A DNA stretch of 64,000 nucleotides from positions 4,573,115 to 4,637,114 of the forward strand of contig CP099839.1 of assembly GCA_030062745.1 (NCBI GenBank), written 5' to 3'. This DNA comes from Capitulum mitella (lineage: Eukaryota; Arthropoda; Thecostraca; Pollicipedomorpha; Pollicipedidae). Each line of letters starts with the position of its first letter. The stretch's first letter is position 1. A model generated the notes under the pieces. The model saw nothing but the letters and a program-made list of their open reading frames with translations. It ran no database searches and was not told the origin of the DNA. Shown piece after piece: positions 1-11,249 of the stretch. Position numbers and translations under genes: made by a program.

Positions 1-3000
1 GAAAGTGTGACGCGGAGATCAATAGCATAACAAAGACAACGCGATAAGACGACGGCCGGGAATAGGGGATGGCTGTGACGGCGACCGGCCCACCTCCTCC
101 TTTGACGTCTTCAGATCGTAGATGATGAGGTCAGAAGCGAGCCGAACTACTGCCGGCACGGGACACCGCAGAGCACAAGCAGCGAGGAAGACGGACTGGC
201 GCCGGTCAGGTACAGCAGCCTGATGGTGGAGACAGGGGTCAGACTACAGTCCTGATTCGTGAGGACACTGCAGAGTAGAGCAGCGAAGGAGGACGGACTG
301 GCGCCGGTCAGGTACAGCAGCCTAATGGTGGAGACAGCGGTCAGTACAGTCCTGACTCGTGAAGACACCGCAGAGCACAGCGGTGAGGAGGACGGATTGG
401 CGCCGGTCAGGTACAGCAGCCTGACGGTGGAGACAGCGGTCAGTACAGTCCTGACTCGTGAGGACACTGCACAGCAGAGCAGCGAGGAGGACGGACTGGC
501 CCCGGTCAGGTACAGCAGTGACGGGGGACACTGTTGAGCAGAGCGGTGAGGACGGAATGGCCCCGGCATAGCAGCCTGGTGATGGAGATAGCGGTCACAC
601 AAGAGTCCCGTTCAAGAAGACGCCAAGTAGATCAGTGAGTAGGCCGGACGACCCTTCTGTAACAACAAACTGACACCCATACAAAGCCTTTTTCATGTTA
701 TCTGAAATGGATGGCGCTGAAAAAAAACGATAACTGGATGAATATGAACAAATGAAACTACCAAACACTCGAAATACCGTTTCCGAAACAAGACCTTCGT
801 AATGTTCTGCCACTCTGATCAGGCGCGATCAGGCCAGCTTAATCAAACCACATATTCCATTTTTGAAATTCGGCCTTCCGAAATAATCAGCTACTCTGGC
901 CGTCCCCCTCGCTCAATGAGACCGCACCATTTCCTCTCGCTCCAGACGTGACCCGCCACCAGAGTGCCGCCGGCGCACGGTGACGGTCCGCCGCACCCAC
1001 CGCCTGTCCTTGAGTGACGGCAGCGTGTCCCCCGTCAGCTCCAGCATCTGACGCCGCTTGGCCACGTCGAAGATCCTGACGTCGCCGGCCGCCGTGCCGT
1101 AGGCGAGCAGCTGCTCGCTGAGCCAGCAGCAGGACAGGACCGGAGACCGAGACTTCGTGGTGCACACCTGCCTGGCGGGGCGGCAGGCGGCGGGTTACAA
1201 CCGGCCACACCGCCGCCAGGCACGCTGCGAGACGGCACCTAGTTACGGGCGCGTCTGAGGACACAGGATCATCAGAGGAGCCATCCAGAACCAAATATAT
1301 CTCGGAACTACAGTTTTGTCAAAGCCATCAAGAGGATCAGTTCGTCGCGGCTGATAACAATGTTTTTTCCTTTTTTACTGAAACGCGCACACTACGTTTT
1401 CGGAAGAAAGTTTGTGAATCCAAAGTTCGGAACGATGGCGGGAGAGAAGACAATGCAGCTTCCTAACGGACAGACGACTTCGAACGACCGTCGGCCACAA
1501 GCGAAAGCATATTAAACCGTCGCCACCTGGCAGGCCGGTACGGGCGACAGAACAAACGGCCTTCCTGACGGACGGCTGGGCGTAACGGACACGTCTTCGC
1601 AAACACGCCTGTCGCACATCCGTTGCCATCAAACCCGCTGCATCCACATACGCGCGGTCCTACCACCGTCAACCACGGCGCTTTCCCGTCGCCTACGCGG
1701 CTGTGGGGCCAGCGAATCATGATCTCCTATGCCGACTCTCCTCCTACATGGACCAGGCGCAGATCAGCCAGCAGGGGAAACTCGCCCGAGCCGTCGCCAC
1801 GGCACGGCTGGAGTACGGCGTTGCGCCGTACTCCAGGAGTACGGCGCAGAGTACCGCCCTGGGCCCGGCCCACAACGTCCCGACAGACCCACGCCCGTCC
1901 CACACCGTCCGTCACACCCGCACCCGTCCCACGCCGTCCCGCCAGACCCGCGCCCGGCCCACACCGTCCCGTCCGAGCCGCGCCCGTCCCACACCGTCCC
2001 GGCCCACCCGTGCCCGTCCCACACCGTCCCGTCAGACCCGCGCCCGGTCCAAACCGTCCCGTCAGACCCGCGCCCGTCCCGCATCGTCCCGGCCAACCCG
2101 CGCCCATCCCACACCGTCCCGTCAGACCCGCGCCCGGTCCACACCGTCCCGAGAGACCCACGCCCGTCCCACACCGTCCCGGCCCACCCGCGCCCGTCCC
2201 ACACCGTCCCGTCAGACCCGCGCCCGGCCCACACCGTCCCGGTAGACCCGCGCCCGTCCCACACTATCCCGGCCCACCCGCGCCCGTCCCACACCGTCCC
2301 GGCCCCCCCGCGCCCGTCCCACACCGTCCCGGTAGACCCGCGCCCGTCCCACACTATCCCGGCCCACCCGCGCCCGTCCCACACCGTCCCGGCCCACCCG
2401 CGCCCGTCCCACGCCGTCCCGTCAGACCTGCGCCCGTCCCGCACCATCCCGTCCGAGCCGACTCACTTGGCCGGCGGCGGGCCGGGCGCCCAGACCCGCA
2501 CCACGCCGTCCAGGTCGGTGGTGGCCAGCAGGTGACCGGACGTGCTGAACCGGCAGTGGGAAACGACGCCCCGGTGGCCCGGCAGCGCCTCCTGGGGGCA
2601 ACGGTCCAAGTCAGTCTCAGCTCAAACTGGGAACAACGACCCACGTCAGTCTACGTTCAAACTGGGGACAACAATCCAGGTCAATGTCAGCTCAAATTAG
2701 GGACAATGGTCCACGTCAGCCTCCGCTCAAACTGGGGACAACGGTCCACACCAGTCTCAGCTCAAACTGGGGACAACGGTCCACACCAGTCTCAGCTCAA
2801 ACTGCGGACAACGGTCTACGTCAGTCTCAGCTCAAACTGGGGACAACGACCCACGTCAGTCTACGTTCAAACTGGGGACAACGGTCTACGTCAGTCTCAG
2901 CTCAAACTGGGGACAACGGTCCACACCAGTCTCAGCTCAAACTGGGGACAACGGTCCACACCAGTCTCAGCTCAAACTGCGGACAACGGTCTACGTCAGT

Positions 3001-3669
3001 CTCAGCTCAAACTGGGGACAACGACCCACGTCAGTCTACGTTCAAACTGGGGACAACGGTCCACGTCAATGTCAGCTCAAACTGGGGACAATGGTCCACG
3101 TCAGCCTTCGCTCAAGCTGGGGACAACGGCCCACACGGTCCACGTCAGTCTCAGCTCACAACGGGGACAACGGTCCACGTCAGTCTTAGTTAAAACTGGG
3201 GACAACGGTCCACGTCAGTCTACGTTCAAACTGGGGACAACGGGCCACGTCAATGTCAGCTTAAACTGGGGACAATGGTCCACGTCAGCCTCCGCTCAAA
3301 CTGGGGACAACGGTCCACGTCAGTCTCAGCTAAAACTGGAGACAACGATCCACGTCAGTCTCAGTTCAAACTGGGAGCAGCGGTCCACGTCAGTCTCAGT
3401 TCAAACCGTGGACAGCAAACCACGCCAGCTTCAGCCTTAATTGGCACTCATCCACGGGGGAACAATCCACGTCAGCCCCTGCTCAAACCGGAGGAAATAA
3501 ACCTCATAAAGCGTCATGCGTCAGCATCTCTTTATTTACGAGCCATAAACCACCCTAACTGTAAAGTGCTCGCAAATGGCTGCGGCTGGTTATGGTTTAG
3601 CATGACCTTATCCGGGGATATAAATTTTCCGACGTGGAACGACAGCAAATGGCACATACCGTACAAAAG

Positions 3670-3732
<63 letters not shown>

Positions 3733-6700
3733 ATTAATGCCTATGAAACTGCACAAATCATAACCGCAATACCTCATGGCGTTAATCATAAATGCAATCC
3801 CTCGTGTTCCAGCAAAGCGCCCTGACTTGACCAATGGCCAGTAGTCGGTGCTGGTCTGGCCTAACCTGGCGTCGGTGCCAGCTTGGCATCAACTGACGGC
3901 AATAAGGACCTGACACGGTATCCGTACTTAACTAACCTAAACTGGCGTCACTGTTAACCTGACCTCACCTGATGCCAGTGATAGCCCGATCCGACCCATC
4001 GTTGGTACAGGTCTGGCATGTCATCGGCACTGGCCTCACCTCATCTGGTGCCAGTTCGGACCCCGCCAGACGTCAGCTCTGACCGACGACTCCAGACGAC
4101 GTCAGTTCTGGCCCGTCAAAGCGTCAGTATTGACCTGGCCTTCAGTCCTGACCAGTCCAGACGTCCGCACCGACCCGGCCTGACCTGACCTGCGTTCCGG
4201 CCCGTCCAGACGCCAGCACCGGTCTGGCGCGACGTGACGTCAGCACTGACCTGGCCGAGCAGGACGGGTCCCGTGGCTCCGGCCGCGGCGTCGGCGGCCG
4301 GCTCGGAGGGCGCCGCCGACGGCCGCCCCGCCGACACGGACCGGGCCTGGCGGGCGGCGCCGGCCGGCTCTGGCCGACCCCCGCCGCTGCGGCACAGCCG
4401 GGACAACACGCGGCTGCTGACTGGCCGGCGCGGCAGCACACTCATCGGCCCGCCCAGCGCAGGCCAGCAGCGGCCGACCATCTCCAGCACAAGGCTGGCC
4501 TAACGAAACTACGAGTGCCTGGCAATACCCCAATACCCCTCAGTATCCCTCAATGTGCGATTACACCGCAAACGTGGGCGCAAAACGAGACACGTTTGAA
4601 TGAGGACGACCGGAAAATTGATCCCGGTATTTCTAAATGGAACAAACTCGTTTCGTTCCAATTCCGTCCCCCATTCCTCGCCTACACTATAACGACCACA
4701 GCACTATTCTCGCACAGTCACCCAATAGATATCGAGAGAGTTCCTCAGTCTGTGTTGTCCTTCCGTTTCCTGCAACAACGTCCGCGAAGCTGGGCCGCAG
4801 TTTGTTCGCGTCTCCCCCGCCAGTCTGCCATCTGACCGTGTCTCCCTGCCGGTGCAGCTAAACCGCCGCCTGTCCCTGTATCGGCGTCGTCACGGCCGTG
4901 CCTGGCGCTCACCCGGCGGCGGCGCGGCTGCCCGGCGAGCGGCGCCGCGTGCCCGGCGACGTGGAGCCGATCGAGCGCATCAGCGAGCGCAGGTACTTGG
5001 ACGACGACGAGTTGTCCGCCGTCGGCGCCTCGCTGAAACAGGCGCAACGGACGGAGTCTCAGACGGCAGGTCGTGCGACCGAGACGTGCCCTGAGCCGGT
5101 AACACCGCGTCACTCGGTCCCGAGACCCGCGCGATCCCCGCGGGTCCGGCTCACGGCGGACAGCGAGACACAGTGGGGCGAGGCCGGCGCGTCCATCGGG
5201 CTGAACAGGGCCACCCGAGGCTACCGCGGCCGCCACTCACTGCGCCACCACGCTGAAGTCGTCCATGAGCTGCTGGGCGGCCGGCAGCTCGGGCGGCGGC
5301 GGCGGCTGGGTCGTGTCGGTCAGCGCCTCCAGCCGGGAGCGCAGGTCCATGTTCTCCTGCTGCAGCTGCAGCACCAGCGCCGACTCCTCCTGGTACTGGG
5401 CCAGTGTCGGCGGACTCATGCACTGCAACAGCGCACCGATCGGCGTTGCAAGGCGTCACCTTGGCTGTCCAGGACGATCTTAAATGGACCCTGCTCCTGC
5501 GTAACTGACCCAAAACGCCGGCAAGGCAGCCAACACTCACCTGGAAAACGATGGCGAGGAAGTTGTGCAGAGAAACAGTGAGCGTATCTTGCCACTGGCG
5601 ACTGAAGTAGACAGAAAATGTTGGATGATCCTCCGGGTTTTTCAGAAAAGGCAGTGCTGAAAAACGCGAGCAAACAAACGATGTACACACAAGAATCCTG
5701 AACATGCTGAGCAGGATATGAGACAGACAAAGCAGGTGTGATGGAGACAGATCACAATTTACCGACTTATATATTGTGTTTCGTTGATGGTGGTTATCGA
5801 CACTGATAATAGCCCAAATGATGCAAAACCTTTAGCAAGAGTTCCCTGTTTACAACTGCAGAAACCATCGCCACAATGCACAATCAGAAATGACTGTGGA
5901 ACCTGCAAACGCCTGCATGGCCTGCAGGCATTTGCAGATAATCAAATGCCGAGCGAGACAATGAAATGCTAATGGCGCACAAACTCACCGAACCAATCGC
6001 GCCACTCCGGTCGACTGTGGATCTCCGGTGCCATTTTGTCGAAGAATTCCTGCGACTTTTTCTTTGCTGCGGTGAATGGCAGATGACGTTTGGTCCGGCG
6101 ACGTGGCCGCTTGAACCACGTACCTCCTCATCAAGTCAATGCCTAGGTCGCGGGCAGCTGTCAAAGAAAACAGCACAAATCACGTCGGACAGGCTTCTGG
6201 TTTTCTGCAGCGAGATAAAATGCATTGGGTTCGAACCCTCAAATAAACACCAAGGATCACAAGTACTTGTGTCAGACATTTGGCCCATGTTGCATGATTT
6301 TTAGTTCTTTTTTTACAGAACTTTTAATAGGGCTGCATTTAGAAATAAATCACAAAGAATCCATTCTTTATTTTTTTTTGCATTCATTTCAATATGGCCA
6401 GATCATGCTCAAGACTCTATCACCAGTGCATTCTTGCATTAATGATAAGAGACACACCAATCAACTGGTGTGCTTCCAGATGACTGAAAATATGCTGATC
6501 CAGATGTGACCACATCATTCTCAGCTGTCTCAAGTCCAAATTTTGTATACTTGACATGAGTATGTCCATGATCTTGTCCACCTGAAAAATAAAAGATGTA
6601 CTGTCATGTGCACTGCAGCATCCAGTATAACATTATCTGAGTGTGCCCAGTTGACTCAATTACCCTGGCAGGTAAATAATCATGCCAATGAACTGAGTGT

Positions 6701-7425
6701 AATAAAATACACTAATGTATGGACAAAATGGTAGGCAAAAAAGGCAAAGCAGCAGACTGTACAAAAATTATACCAAATGTGTGACAAATAGTGCTATTTT
6801 GTGACTGCTGAAAGCAGTGTTGGAAAATGGGTTTTTGTTCTTGGTGTCGGAGTACAACTTTTGTTTTGGAGTGCAAAATTTTGCAATCAGTAATACTGGT
6901 TTAAGTTGGCATTCCTGGTGCAACTCAGTCATGGCATCATGCCTGATTCTTACTGAATGGAGGTGGGGTCATTTGCTTGCAGAGTTAGGAATTTGTGTAC
7001 ATGCTTATAGTGTAGCTTTCTGATGGGGCACAAGATCAGACTTTGGGAGTATAACATGTTTTTTGGACATATATTTTCTGGTGTTCTTCAACATAAAAAA
7101 CACATTTTCCAATCTTGGCTGAGAGATGCTATACAAACCCAAAATAAAGTGCTTGTCCAGATAGTGAAGAAACTGTGATCAATGATCAGAATAACCTCAA
7201 AGAAGGCATGGGTAGAATTACCCCATGGTTTGAAGTTTTATGTCAAGTTAAACATATCTGGATAACAGCAATGCAGAACACAGACAAGCATAGACTGGTA
7301 CATACTCGCAGACTGTGATCCTTGCTGGCCTTAATGTCAGCATCAAAACTTTTGAGGGCAGTACTGAGACCTCTTGAGACCAGGTACTGGCGGACCAGAT
7401 CATCGGTGAACTGGATGTGAGCCAT
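1..7425 (-). CDS. WDR91: WDR91 (LisH, coiled coil, WD40), 3' end beyond the window
   Basis: Nine coding exons on the minus strand read 7306-7425, 6458-6581, 5989-6157, 5541-5656, 5241-5422, 4913-5032, 4251-4416, 2467-2591 and 1001-1171. A tenth is possible at 94-149, and the rest of the propeller lies left of the window. The order matches WDR91: N-terminal LisH motif, helical region with QEFFDKM, EWRDWF and FSRQWQDT, a coiled coil, a Ser/Pro-rich linker, then WD40 blades. In other animals WDR91 works with WDR81 and Rab7 on endosomes, where it limits class III PI3-kinase and promotes early-to-late endosome conversion (family knowledge). ATG 7425 was chosen because it directly follows a tttcag acceptor and gives a normal N-terminus. 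An upstream 5'UTR exon is likely but not found. Exon 3 has one surplus base, an apparent frameshift. GC content jumps sharply between exons 4 and 5. The family assignment is firm. Confidence 0.9.
94..149 (-). CDS. WDR91: possible WDR91 exon 10
   Basis: A minus-strand acceptor (ccggcag) is followed by an open frame reading [12 protein letters not shown], resembling the WDR91 strand LLLWDTKT, with a gtgggc donor. The phase does not join exon 9 directly, so an intervening exon would be missing or hidden in the 172-560 repeats. This is weak evidence. Confidence 0.3.
172..560. repeat. minisatellite, ~99-102 bp unit
   Basis: About four tandem copies, recognised by recurring gcgccggtcaggtacagcag at 199, 301, 400 and (variant) 499. 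On the minus strand it ends at the acceptor of the possible WDR91 exon at 149. Confidence 0.9.
561..1000. other. no recognisable feature (WDR91 intron)
   Basis: I see no exon or repeat here. A WDR91 exon between the two flanking candidates would be expected, but I could not find it. Confidence 0.4.
1001..1171 (-). CDS. WDR91: WDR91 exon 9 (second WD blade)
   Basis: Reads [19 protein letters not shown], then [15 protein letters not shown]. This matches the blade following the LDGVVRVW strand. The acceptor at 1172 and donor gtgggt are chosen by phase, so the 3' end is less certain. Confidence 0.75.
1880..2455. repeat. 30-bp minisatellite next to WDR91 exon 8 donor
   Basis: Roughly 19 copies of a 30-bp C-rich unit (core cgcccgtcccacaccgtccc). 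It begins a few bases beyond the exon 8 donor on the minus strand. Long open frames across it are a by-product of a unit length divisible by three. Confidence 0.95.
2467..2591 (-). CDS. WDR91: WDR91 exon 8 (first WD blade)
   Basis: Reads [19 protein letters not shown], then [11 protein letters not shown], a WD40 blade aligned with WDR91. Acceptor cccccag, donor gtgagt. Minisatellites touch it on both sides. Confidence 0.85.
2592..3440. repeat. 35-bp minisatellite next to WDR91 exon 8 acceptor
   Basis: About 24 copies of a 35-bp unit (ctggggacaacggtcc, then acgtcagtctcagctcaaa). Read on the minus strand, each unit contains ggaccgttgtccccag, nearly identical to the real exon 8 acceptor, ggaccgttgcccccag. 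Confidence 0.95.
3671..3730. repeat. (TA)n microsatellite
   Basis: About 60 bp of uninterrupted TA repeat inside a WDR91 intron. Confidence 0.98.
3840..4250. repeat. degenerate repeat on WDR91 exon 7 donor
   Basis: Imperfect copies of ggccag-gtcagtgctgacgtc spread away from the exon 7 donor, for example the minus-strand versions ggccaggtcaatactgacg and ggccagaactgacgtc. Copies are divergent and irregularly spaced. Confidence 0.6.
4251..4416 (-). CDS. WDR91: WDR91 exon 7 (linker end)
   Basis: Low-complexity Ala/Pro/Arg linker ending GPVLLGQ, which aligns with the conserved VLGQ just before the first WD blade. The donor gtcagt is clear. The acceptor is weak: 4416 or 4413 both keep frame. Confidence 0.65.
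4913..5032 (-). CDS. WDR91: WDR91 exon 6 (Ser-rich linker)
   Basis: Reads [20 protein letters not shown], then a Ser/Pro/Arg-rich stretch, comparable to the linker between coiled coil and propeller. Acceptor cctgtttcag, donor gtgagc. Phases fit exons 5 and 7. Confidence 0.7.
5241..5422 (-). CDS. WDR91: WDR91 exon 5 (coiled coil)
   Basis: Starts [14 protein letters not shown] and runs into [19 protein letters not shown], a heptad-like coiled coil followed by a polyproline patch. Acceptor ttgcag, donor gtgagt, phase 2. Third codon positions become almost all G/C from here on. Confidence 0.85.
5541..5656 (-). CDS. WDR91: WDR91 exon 4
   Basis: Encodes [17 protein letters not shown], then [15 protein letters not shown], a strongly conserved block of WDR91. 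Acceptor tttttcag, donor gtgagt, ending in phase 0. Confidence 0.9.
5989..6157 (-). CDS. WDR91: WDR91 exon 3, apparent 1-bp frameshift
   Basis: The first half reads [17 protein letters not shown] in one frame. The second half reads [14 protein letters not shown] and EWRDWF in another. The exon is 169 nt, where phases demand 168. The surplus base fits the A5 run (T5 at 6057-6061 on the plus strand). There is no GT/AG pair that would make a sensible intron. This is either an assembly indel or a broken allele. Confidence 0.75.
6458..6581 (-). CDS. WDR91: WDR91 exon 2
   Basis: Begins [13 protein letters not shown] after a ttttcag acceptor and ends in phase 1 at a gtgtgt donor. Joined to exon 3, the spacing between HLE and RRYVV equals the 15 residues expected from vertebrate WDR91, which fixes the donor. 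Confidence 0.8.
7306..7425 (-). CDS. WDR91: WDR91 exon 1 (LisH motif)
   Basis: This exon encodes 40 residues beginning [15 protein letters not shown], the LisH dimerisation motif. The acceptor is tttcag immediately before ATG; the donor is gtatgt after SLR. It ends in phase 0. Confidence 0.85.
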
Positions 7426-9236
7426 CTGAAACAAAACAAGCACATATACCACTTAGCATGCCAACACAGAATCTTAACCAATGAAGCAAATACAGCTAAA
7501 TCAGCATTTTTTACACCAGCATAACTGAAATTACAACTAACTGTACTCAACACAGTTGTGTGCATTAGTTTGACTGTACGTCTTACAAATTCATTATCAG
7601 TGGATATTGGCAACCTGGCTATGACGTGTATCATCTATTGAAGTAAAAAAACATATACTTTAACAGCAAAATACATATTAACCTACAGCACAAATCACTA
7701 GGAAAACCTGTCTTTATGAAACTGGTGGAAATGCTGCACCTCATAAACTGTAAGTTTTATGTGTTTAATATAGAAATACTTCCAATGGACACTTAAGAAT
7801 GCAGTTTATCATGAAAAGATCATCAGAAGCAAATATTTCTCCAGAATGGTGATGTAAATGGTGGACAGTGTTTCAGTGATAGTCCATCAGGAGATGGGTT
7901 GCTTTTGCTTTTACATCTGCATGCTTTTTTTAATGTCATATCATTTGGGTTCATGCAACTAGGACTTCCCATCTTAAGACCAGTCTAGTCAGGCATCATT
8001 CTGCCAGTCCCTTTTGACAATGCCTTTGTCTAAATAAGGATGTTCAGCCTTTTGCGCTTGTATGTCCGGTTTTACACCAATGTTTCTTTCCTTTGTTGTG
8101 AATTAGGATGCGCAGCCTCTTGGGCTCGTACGTCCGTGACTTGAGTTAAGTCTCGTTTTTCGTCAGGCGTCAGTCGGTCGTCTGAATTTTGCGTCAAGTC
8201 TCGTGTCTTGTCCAGTGTCGTCAGTATGGGTCAGTATGTGGTCGTTGGTTGGTTCGTTTGAGTTAGGGCGCACAGCCACTTGGACTCGGACGTTCGGTGT
8301 CCAATGCACACTATACGTGCCACCGATCGAGGGTTGGCGACGTCGAAATTCGGACCCAGTACTTAACAGTTTTGAGATGAAGACTCCACAACAGAGATCT
8401 TGAGTCTGAGACTCCATCCACTGCGCTTACGAGACGAACGCAGCCTGGACTTTGTTTGACAGAATTGGTATTATTGTCGTTGCTGCGTCATTTTGGAACT
8501 GAATCGTAGAGGCCAAATCTCGCCCAATTCTCTTTTTCCGTAAACATCCTCCTTTGTTTGAAGGGAATACTCCATGGGATGTTTTCTATCTCTATTCGCC
8601 TGTATGTAGGCATGCTCATTTCTTTTGCGTGCGGGATCATTTACCCTTTTGTGTGTTTTGTTTTTTTAATAGGGAATCTATGTTACGACATTCACTTTGC
8701 TCCGTTTCTCCCAGGTCTTCATTTGTCTAATCGAACAAGATCCCCATGTGCCTGACAGACAGACTAAAACTCACCCTCCCGCACACGCATGCATAAATCC
8801 AAACTCATCTGGGGTGCAAGGGTTCACTATTTACATGGATGAGGTATACCTAATCCATGCTATTTTTAACTCCTCCAACGGACAAGGTAGCTACGGCTGC
8901 ACGATTCCGCGGTGCTTGGACGGTCTGGAAACCCCAGTATTCAGGGATTTTAACATCAGGTCTATGGCAATGACTGGGACGAAATGACCTCAAGTCCCAT
9001 ATGGATCCCCCCTCAAAAAAGTCAGTAGTCTCCAGCCATGAAGACGGGTAAAACATACACTTTAAATATACATTTTCGAGTCCACTGGTGTACACAAAAT
9101 CACTGGAACGGGATGCTGCAAGTTTCAAGAAACAATATGCCTTTAACACTTCCCAGCTACCTCGACTCCGCTATTTAAGAGATTCTCCATAAATACTGTT
9201 ATTTAAAATTTGTTAAAAAAACTATTTTGTACAACC
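7426..9236. other. divergent intergenic region WDR91 / HIGD2A
   Basis: About 1.8 kb separates the two start codons, so the genes may share regulatory DNA. Around 8040-8300 there are loose imperfect repeats of a segment reading agcc.cttg...cgtacgtccg. I see no exon, although 5'UTR exons of either gene could be here. No defined promoter motif could be assigned. Confidence 0.4.
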
Positions 9237-9393
9237 ATGGCGAAGGATCGGGCGAAAGCGACGCAAGATGCTGGATTTGAAATTGAGGATCTCGAGTGGA
9301 TTTCTTCCCTACGACATGATATTAATGAACATCAGGAGACAGCCAGTGAAAAGTTTGTTAGGAAATTAAAGGCTAACCCGCTTGTTCCTATAG
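9237..9393 (+). CDS. HIGD2A: HIGD2A exon 1
   Basis: 52 codons plus one base, from MAKDRAKATQDAGFE to NPLVPI. Donor gtgagt. Confidence 0.9.
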
Positions 9394-11249
9394 GTGAGTG
9401 GACTTGCGGGGTTATCGTAGGTCACACGAAGTGGCGCAGTGAAGTCGGCTATGCCATTATGTAATTGTTGAATGTCTTGGTTAACTGTATAACATTTTGA
9501 GAGTCGATTATTGATGTTTCCTTAAAACAGACCAGTACAACAGTATTGATTTAAAATCTGCATCACATGAATCAGAAAGGCATTGGTTTGAAATATGAAC
9601 TTGTATCAGCTTGTGATAGAAGCATGGCTTTACTGTGTGTTGTTTTTCAGAATTTGTTTGTTCTTTCTGTCGTTTCTTGGTGGGTTTGGGTGCACAGCAT
9701 CTTGGGGTGAAGCATCCAGTTCTAAATGAAGTATTGTTATGCACTGTTTGGTTATTTAAAGGTTGGGCTAAGTGATTGTGATGGTATTGGTATTTTGGCA
9801 GTGTCATTCAGCATGGCCTGAACTGAATATTCGATTTTGTATGTGCAATATAGCTTTGAGAGCCATTCTGTGATGCCACCACAATCAGAAGCTTGGTTTT
9901 GTGTCTATGACAATTAACTTGACTGGACAAATATATTTGAGTCTCATGTCAGAAAGGTAGCTAAAAGGTGGATGACTTTGCAGGTAGTATTGGTTTAGGA
10001 AGTGTACTGAGCCAAGCTCTGAAGGGATAAAGTTTTCTAATAATTAATTTGACCAGATGGATTTGCTGAGATAGATTGCTCTATAAGCCTCATTCTGGAT
10101 AAAAAAAACATTGCCCTGAAATTGTGGTGTGGCCTAGCCTTCTGAGGCTTCAGCAAATATCTTCTTGGTCATATCACTGCCATAACTTGATGAACAGTGT
10201 TGTCAGTGTTTATCTTCCCTGTGAAGTGCATATGTTCTAGTCAGACCACTCCTTGGGAACCTGAATGTAGTTTTGATCTGTTGGGATCTTGTTTGATTGG
10301 GGCATTCATATGATGGTCATTGTAATCCATACACCAGTTTTGTGGCAATGCTGTACCTTTTCCAGAGCTGCAAAGTATTGCACTGTGTATGGATTAGTAG
10401 CCTGTCCAAACTGTGACTGGATGTGCATGTAGACTTGTTTAAAATTGTGATGGTAAAGGGTTATGTTGAGTCCCAGTGCAGTCATGATGCTTTTTGCAGT
10501 ATTCAGGCAGTGAGTGGGTGCCCTCAGTGAACAGTTGGCAAGCCTCTAAATTGCATTCTTTGTCTGTGTTGTGCCTGGTGGTTCTCTCTGCATGCTGGTG
10601 GATTCCTGAACCTTTTTTTACTATACAGACTAGGCAATGCTGGTCAGTTTTGGTCATAATATCTAGATGGTACAAACTGATCACCATATGCCCACATGGC
10701 CTACCTCTATGTTATGAAAATGGCAATACATTTCTGTGACTGAGACAGTTGGCAATCCTAACCACAACAGATGGTTTGTGAAGATTCATGGTAAGCTTAC
10801 TGGATGGCATCAATAATTTTGAGATGTTTGTTTCAGTGGAACTTTTGTTAGCATAACACAAAGGTTGGAAGTTTGGCAAAAGGAGTTGATTCTGCACTGC
10901 ATGGAAGGACTTACACAGTTCATACATTGAAAATAAGGTTTTATTTAACACTCCAATTGTTACCAAGATGTTTTGAAATGCTCCAAGCATAGCCGGAGGG
11001 CCAGTATCCAATGTTGGTGCAGACTGAGGGTGTTTTGGGTACAGTACCGACACGCAGCCATGGCCGGCAGGATGCCTTCTGACGGCAACAGCGCTCTCCG
11101 TGGGCCTCTGGAGCTTCAAAGCCGGCCGGAGGCAGACGTCGCAGCGTATGATGCGGCTGCGCGTGTTGGCGCAGGGCTTCACGGTGGCGGCGCTGCTCGG
11201 CGGCATGGCCGCCAACGCCCTCAAGTCGAACTCCGCGCCCAAGGAGTAG
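9237..11249 (+). CDS. HIGD2A: HIG1 domain family member 2A
   Basis: Two exons, 9237-9393 and 11071-11249, give 111 residues, close to the roughly 106 of vertebrate HIGD2A. The N-terminal part carries EKFVRKLKANPLVPIG. The C-terminal part has CLLTATALSVGLWSFKAG (first membrane helix) and RVLAQGFTVAALLGGMAA (second helix). Family knowledge: HIG1-type proteins sit in the mitochondrial inner membrane and assist cytochrome c oxidase assembly and supercomplex formation. The ATG in aaccATGG was chosen for its context and fit to the family N-terminus. The donor gtgagt after ATA G and the acceptor ggcag before GATGCC rebuild the conserved glycine of VPIG-C. Exon 1 lies in AT-rich DNA and exon 2 in a sharply GC-rich island. 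Confidence 0.92.
9394..11070. other. HIGD2A intron, AT-rich, no feature seen
   Basis: This is ordinary AT-rich sequence without repeats or exons that I can recognise. Confidence 0.6.
11071..11249 (+). CDS. HIGD2A: HIGD2A exon 2 (both membrane helices)
   Basis: 58 codons and a TAG stop, ending KSNSAPKE. The acceptor at 11070 is fixed by phase and by the GCL junction conserved in the family. Confidence 0.92.

Noticed and set aside
147-602. 151-codon minus-strand open frame
   Set aside because: It is made of ~100-bp tandem units. There is no domain, and the units are not WD40 blades.
1623-3440. 605-codon plus-strand open frame rich in Pro/Arg, then a Ser/Asn/Trp repeat
   Set aside because: It simply reads through the 30-bp and 35-bp minisatellites flanking WDR91 exon 8. 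Other frames and the opposite strand are equally open.
3634-3834. Open frames encoding Tyr-Ile repeats
   Set aside because: Translation of a (TA)n microsatellite.
6205-6245. B-box-like gggttcgaaccctc
   Set aside because: A palindromic hexamer core without an A box at the right distance; probably chance or a SINE remnant inside a WDR91 intron.
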